A DNA stretch of 64,000 nt, from contig NZ_JABBGC010000001.1 in NCBI RefSeq assembly GCF_012927205.1, forward strand, positions 3,410,810 through 3,474,809, given 5' to 3'. Within the stretch, counting starts at the first letter, position 1. Each line of letters begins with the position of its first letter. The notes beneath the pieces are model-generated. The model saw only the letters and a program-made list of their open reading frames with translations. It was not told the DNA's origin and did not search any database. The translations under genes and the position numbers were made by a program. Shown here piece after piece: positions 60,621 to 64,000 of this stretch. This DNA comes from Chitinophaga fulva. GTDB lineage: Bacteria; Bacteroidota; Bacteroidia; Chitinophagales; Chitinophagaceae.

Positions 60621-63158
60621 ATGGATATGGAAAATATAACATCGGACGAATCGCTGCATAATATCACCCACGTGGGTGGTATGTATGAGAGTTGGTTTCT
60701 GGACTATGCATCCTATGTAATCCTGGAGCGTGCCGTACCCAGCGTGGAAGACGGGCTGAAACCCGTACAGCGCCGTATCCTCCACGCCATGAAAGAAATG
60801 GATGACGGCCGTTTTAATAAAGTGGCCAACGTGATCGGGCAAACCATGCAGTACCATCCGCATGGTGATGCTTCCATCAGCGACGCCATCGTAAATCTCG
60901 GCCAGAAAGACCTGATGATAGATACGCAGGGTAACTGGGGCGACGTTCGCACCGGTGACGATGCGGCGGCTGCAAGGTACATCGAGGCACGCCTTTCCAA
61001 GTTCGCACTGGACGTGGCTTTTAATCCCAAAACCACCACCTGGCAGCTGAGCTACGACGGCCGTAAAAACGAACCGCTGGCCCTGCCAATGAAGTTCCCG
61101 TTGCTGCTGGCACAGGGCGCTGAAGGTATCGCGGTGGGATTGTCCACCAAAATATTACCGCACAACTTCAACGAACTGATAGACGCCTCCATCAAATATC
61201 TTAAAGGAAAGAAATTTGAACTGTTCCCCGACTTCGCTACCGGCGGTATGGTAGACGTAGCCGCCTACAATGACGGCAAACGTGGTGGTAAGGTAAGGGT
61301 GCGTGCACATATCGAGGAGAAAGATAAAAAGACGCTGCTGGTCAAAGACGTGCCTTATGGCATCACTACCACCCAGCTGATGGAGTCTATCGTAAAAGCG
61401 AACGACAGCGGTAAAATCAAAATCCGCAAAGTGGTGGACAATACCGCCGCTGAAGTGGAAATTGAAGTACAGCTCGCACCTGGTATCTCTCCGGATATTA
61501 CCATCGATGCTCTCTACGCATTTACCGATTGTGAAATATCCATTTCACCAAACGCCTGCGTGATCGTTGATGATAAACCAAATTTCCTGACAGCCTCCGA
61601 CCTGCTGAAAGCGTCTGCTGACTTTACAAAAGAACTGCTGAGACAGGAGCTGGAAATCAGGCTGGCAGAATTACAGGATAAATGGCACTATACCTCCCTT
61701 GAAAAAATCTTCTTTGAAAAAGGAATTTACAAGGAACTGGAACAGAAGCATAAAGACTGGGAAACGGTGCTGGGTGCGATCGACAAAGGTTTCGCTCCGT
61801 ACAAAAAACAACTGAAACGCGATATCACCCGCGAAGACATTGTGAAACTCACGGAGAAGCCTGTACGCCGTATCTATCGCCTCGATATCAATGAGCTGAA
61901 TGAACAGATCAAAGGCCTGGAAGCGGACATCAAACAGGTGAAAAGCGATCTGCAAAATCTCGTGGAATACGCTGTGGCTTATTACGAAGGATTGCAGAAG
62001 AAATACGGTAAAGGCCGCGAACGTAAAACAGAAATCAAAACCTTTGATACCATTCAGGTTCAACAGGTGGCCATTGCTAATACCAAGATATACGTAAACC
62101 GCGCGGACGGCTTCATCGGTACTTCCCTGAAGAAAGACGAGTTTGTGGCAGACTGCTCCGATCTCGATAATATCATCGTATTCCGTCGCGATGGTAAGAT
62201 GATGGTCACCAAAGTAGCCGACAAAACCTTTGTGGGCAAGGATATTATTCACGTGGACGTGTTCCGCAAAAATGATGAGCGTACTACCTACAACATGATT
62301 TATGTAGAAGGTAAAACCGGCGTAAGCTACGCCAAACGCTTCAACGTTACCGGCGTTACCCGTGACAAGGAATATGATCTGGCGCATAAAGGAGAGAAAA
62401 ATTCCAAAGTGCACTATTTCACTGCCAACCCGAACGGTGAAGCAGAAGTAGTCACCATCAAGCTGAGCCCGAACTGCTCCGCCCGTAACAAGGAGTTTGA
62501 CCTGTTCTTTGAAACGATTGCCATCAAAGGCCGTAGCTCTATGGGTAACCAGGTGACCAAATACCCGATCCGTGGCGTGAAATTCAAGGAAAAAGGCGTA
62601 TCCACCCTGGCCGGCCAGAAAATCTGGTATGATTCAGAAACAGGCCGCCTGAATACAGAGGAGAGAGGCGTGTACATCGGCAGCTTTGAAGGAGAGGATA
62701 AAATCTTCGCGGCATTCAAAAACGGTACTTATGAGTTGACAAACTTTGAGCTCACCAACCGTTATGAATCCAACGATGTGGTGTATATCGAGAAATTCAA
62801 TCCGGAAAAGATTGTAACAGCTATCTATTTTGATTCCGATAAAAAGCAGTTCAACGTAAAACGTTTCCGTATTGAAACGCAGACACTGAACAATAAATTC
62901 CTGTTCATTAAGGAAGGCAGCGGTAACTACCTGGAAATGGTCACTACCCATACACAGCCGGTGGTGTTGCTGAAAACCGGCAAGAAACGCAGCCCGGAAG
63001 AAGAAGAGATCGATCTCTCCGAATTTGTGGAAGTAACCGGCTGGAGAACAGTAGGTACACGCATCGCAGGAGATGACCTGATCAGTGCAGAGTTGTTGTC
63101 CGAAGATGAAGATCCGGACCCGAATGACGACTCACAGGTACAGGGAGAACTGTTTTAA
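60621..63158 (+). CDS. parC: DNA topoisomerase IV subunit A
   Basis: The DNA-cleaving subunit of topoisomerase IV. The 845 residues have the winged-helix domain with KPVQRRILHAMKEM and YHPHGDASISDAIVNL, and the catalytic Tyr120 in AAARYIEARLSKFAL. The coiled-coil and the C-terminal beta-pinwheel follow. It is about 90 residues longer than E. coli ParC, mostly at the C-terminus, which ends in the acidic tail EDEDPDPNDD. It is the last gene of the operon and is followed by a bidirectional terminator. Confidence 0.94.
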   Translation: MDMENITSDESLHNITHVGGMYESWFLDYASYVILERAVPSVEDGLKPVQRRILHAMKEMDDGRFNKVANVIGQTMQYHPHGDASISDAIVNLGQKDLMIDTQGNWGDVRTGDDAAAARYIEARLSKFALDVAFNPKTTTWQLSYDGRKNEPLALPMKFPLLLAQGAEGIAVGLSTKILPHNFNELIDASIKYLKGKKFELFPDFATGGMVDVAAYNDGKRGGKVRVRAHIEEKDKKTLLVKDVPYGITTTQLMESIVKANDSGKIKIRKVVDNTAAEVEIEVQLAPGISPDITIDALYAFTDCEISISPNACVIVDDKPNFLTASDLLKASADFTKELLRQELEIRLAELQDKWHYTSLEKIFFEKGIYKELEQKHKDWETVLGAIDKGFAPYKKQLKRDITREDIVKLTEKPVRRIYRLDINELNEQIKGLEADIKQVKSDLQNLVEYAVAYYEGLQKKYGKGRERKTEIKTFDTIQVQQVAIANTKIYVNRADGFIGTSLKKDEFVADCSDLDNIIVFRRDGKMMVTKVADKTFVGKDIIHVDVFRKNDERTTYNMIYVEGKTGVSYAKRFNVTGVTRDKEYDLAHKGEKNSKVHYFTANPNGEAEVVTIKLSPNCSARNKEFDLFFETIAIKGRSSMGNQVTKYPIRGVKFKEKGVSTLAGQKIWYDSETGRLNTEERGVYIGSFEGEDKIFAAFKNGTYELTNFELTNRYESNDVVYIEKFNPEKIVTAIYFDSDKKQFNVKRFRIETQTLNNKFLFIKEGSGNYLEMVTTHTQPVVLLKTGKKRSPEEEEIDLSEFVEVTGWRTVGTRIAGDDLISAELLSEDEDPDPNDDSQVQGELF

Positions 63159-63160
63159 TG

Positions 63161-63303
63161 TAGAGATTTTTTGATTTACGATTTTTTGATTTCGTGAATC
63201 ACCAGAGCGAATAAAAAAAGAAGACCGAAGCGAATATATTTGCTTCGGTCTTCTTTTTTGTTTGATCTACAAAATCAAAAAATCGTAAATCAAAAAATCC
63301 CTA
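63161..63303. repeat. inverted repeat enclosing a terminator, 32-bp arms
   Basis: Left arm 63161-63192 and the reverse complement of right arm 63272-63303 match at 31 of 32 positions. Each arm contains two copies of GATTTTTTGATTT-like words. An 18-bp terminator stem lies inside, so the whole forms nested hairpins between two convergent genes. Confidence 0.9.
63214..63259. terminator. bidirectional terminator between parC and the terminal gene
   Basis: A perfect 18-bp stem (AAAAAAGAAGACCGAAGC, 63214-63231, with 63242-63259) and a 10-base loop carry an A-run on the left and a T-run on the right, suitable for both directions. Confidence 0.85.
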
Positions 63304-63309
63304 AATATT

Positions 63310-64000
63310 TTATTGTTTCTTTTTCGTGGGTTGTTTTTTACTGGGTTCGGTCTGAAAATCTTCTGCAGACCGCGGGTTGGTCATACTCTTCTTTTTCTGG
63401 TCCAGCGGTTGAGGAACCGGAGCCCCTTTACCTAAAGGGATGGCGTCATGGAATATTTTGTTGACGTGCACCCATTTCCCGCCTTTCCATTTAAAGCCTT
63501 CATAGTCCATGTCGGATACGTAGGTGTATTTTTTTGCCGGCTCATTGGTTTCGGAAATCAGGTGATCAAACACGATCATGTCCAGTTCTTTGTTGTAGTT
63601 GAGCGTGGCAGTGCTTTCCTTTTTGTATTCGATGATAAGGCGGTTCCGGGAAGGCTTAGGCACTGAGTCTTCTGCATAGCTGAAGAAGGGGCCGCCAAAG
63701 ACCGGGGTTCCGTTTTTAAAGGTGAGCATTTCCACCAGTTTTTTCTGGCTGCGGGGATTATTGGCGTCCCAGCCGAAGAGGGTGTAATACTCCTGGTTAA
63801 AGTAGTGCCGTTGTACGATGTTGTAATACAGGCAGCCATACCAGGCTTTGTTTCCGGCGATGGTGTCTGTATTGGTGATATAGTCTGATATATCAAACAG
63901 GGGGAACAGTTTCAGCTGGCCGTCCGGCGTATTCATCTGAATGGCGCCATAGTGGCGGTAAAAGCCTGTTTCCCTTTCCAGTGCCCAGGTGAAGACGCGG
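63310..64000 (-). CDS. unrecognised protein, N-terminus outside the window
   Basis: The frame is open to the window edge, upstream of the Met at 63936, so the gene continues beyond 64000. The 230 visible residues contain aromatic-rich segments such as AWYGCLYYNIVQRHYFNQEY and YTLFGWDANNPRSQ, and end in a low-complexity Lys-rich tail, SKKQPTKKKQ. The YTLFGWD/GGPFF-type pattern looks like an extracellular beta-sandwich protein, but I cannot name the family. No signal peptide can be judged. It converges on parC with a shared terminator. Confidence 0.6.
   Translation of the reverse strand, partial: RVFTWALERETGFYRHYGAIQMNTPDGQLKLFPLFDISDYITNTDTIAGNKAWYGCLYYNIVQRHYFNQEYYTLFGWDANNPRSQKKLVEMLTFKNGTPVFGGPFFSYAEDSVPKPSRNRLIIEYKKESTATLNYNKELDMIVFDHLISETNEPAKKYTYVSDMDYEGFKWKGGKWVHVNKIFHDAIPLGKGAPVPQPLDQKKKSMTNPRSAEDFQTEPSKKQPTKKKQ

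Noticed and set aside
1..64000. CRISPR arrays, prophage, restriction or other defence genes
   Set aside because: No regularly spaced repeats, integrase, methyltransferase, nuclease or phage structural gene was recognised anywhere in the window.

Overview
The window reads as a chromosomal stretch of a Bacteroidota bacterium, most likely a Chitinophaga-like member of the Chitinophagaceae. Support comes from the gene families (DUF4295 after rpmB-rpmG, DUF5723 and OMP_b-brl_3 outer-membrane proteins, DUF4294, DUF4382, AhpD-linked AhpC, bacillithiol gene bshB1), from promoters of the Bacteroidota type (TTTG, 20 bp, TAnnTTTG), and from the scarcity of Shine-Dalgarno sequences. No rRNA, tRNA, CRISPR array, prophage or transposase gene was recognised.

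Region by region. 1-3930: the end of the complex I operon (nuoL fragment, nuoM, nuoN). 3927-8254, minus strand: a TonB-dependent barrel protein, a small exported protein and aspartate kinase. 8399-12118, plus strand: class I fructose-1,6-bisphosphatase, a CAP-domain lipoprotein, an ABC ATPase, a YfiT/DinB-type protein and a Nudix hydrolase. 12119-15900, minus strand: a TonB-like protein, a DUF5723 outer-membrane protein and folC. 16041-21313: an MFS transporter, an AraC regulator, a radical SAM protein, a small membrane protein and an arginase-family hydrolase. 21552-28754: cytochrome c maturation genes ccmE and ccmF, an alpha/beta hydrolase, DUF4294, a plug-like exported protein, bshB1 and a beta-lactamase-fold protein.

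29180-32492: an AhpC/AhpD peroxide-defence pair and a ribosomal block rpmB-rpmG-DUF4295-ftsY, each headed by a convincing promoter. 32707-41212: a JmjC-like cupin, rimO, a DEAD-box helicase, glgB, a DUF4382 lipoprotein and a MORN-repeat protein. 41213-43507 is a sparse region with one larger gene of unknown function between two copies of a composite short repeat. 43508-47295: a GH31 glycosidase and a YCF48-type exported protein. 47477-51327: a large periplasmic-sensor histidine kinase with its LuxR-type response regulator. 51416-56383: a DUF493 protein and four glycosyltransferases, three of which are clear paralogs. 57397-63158: topoisomerase IV, with parE and parC separated by a DUF1835 gene and a cupin gene. 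The window ends inside an unrecognised minus-strand gene.

Beyond ordinary genes, two structural themes stand out. First, at least seven intergenic gaps hold AT-rich inverted repeats built from related short words (ATTTGG, GATTTTTTGATTT, GAATTACG), with arms of 20-48 bp. Second, four very short genes (30-51 codons) each encode one predicted membrane helix. No known defence or biosynthetic island was identified; most of the window is core metabolism, envelope and information-processing genes.
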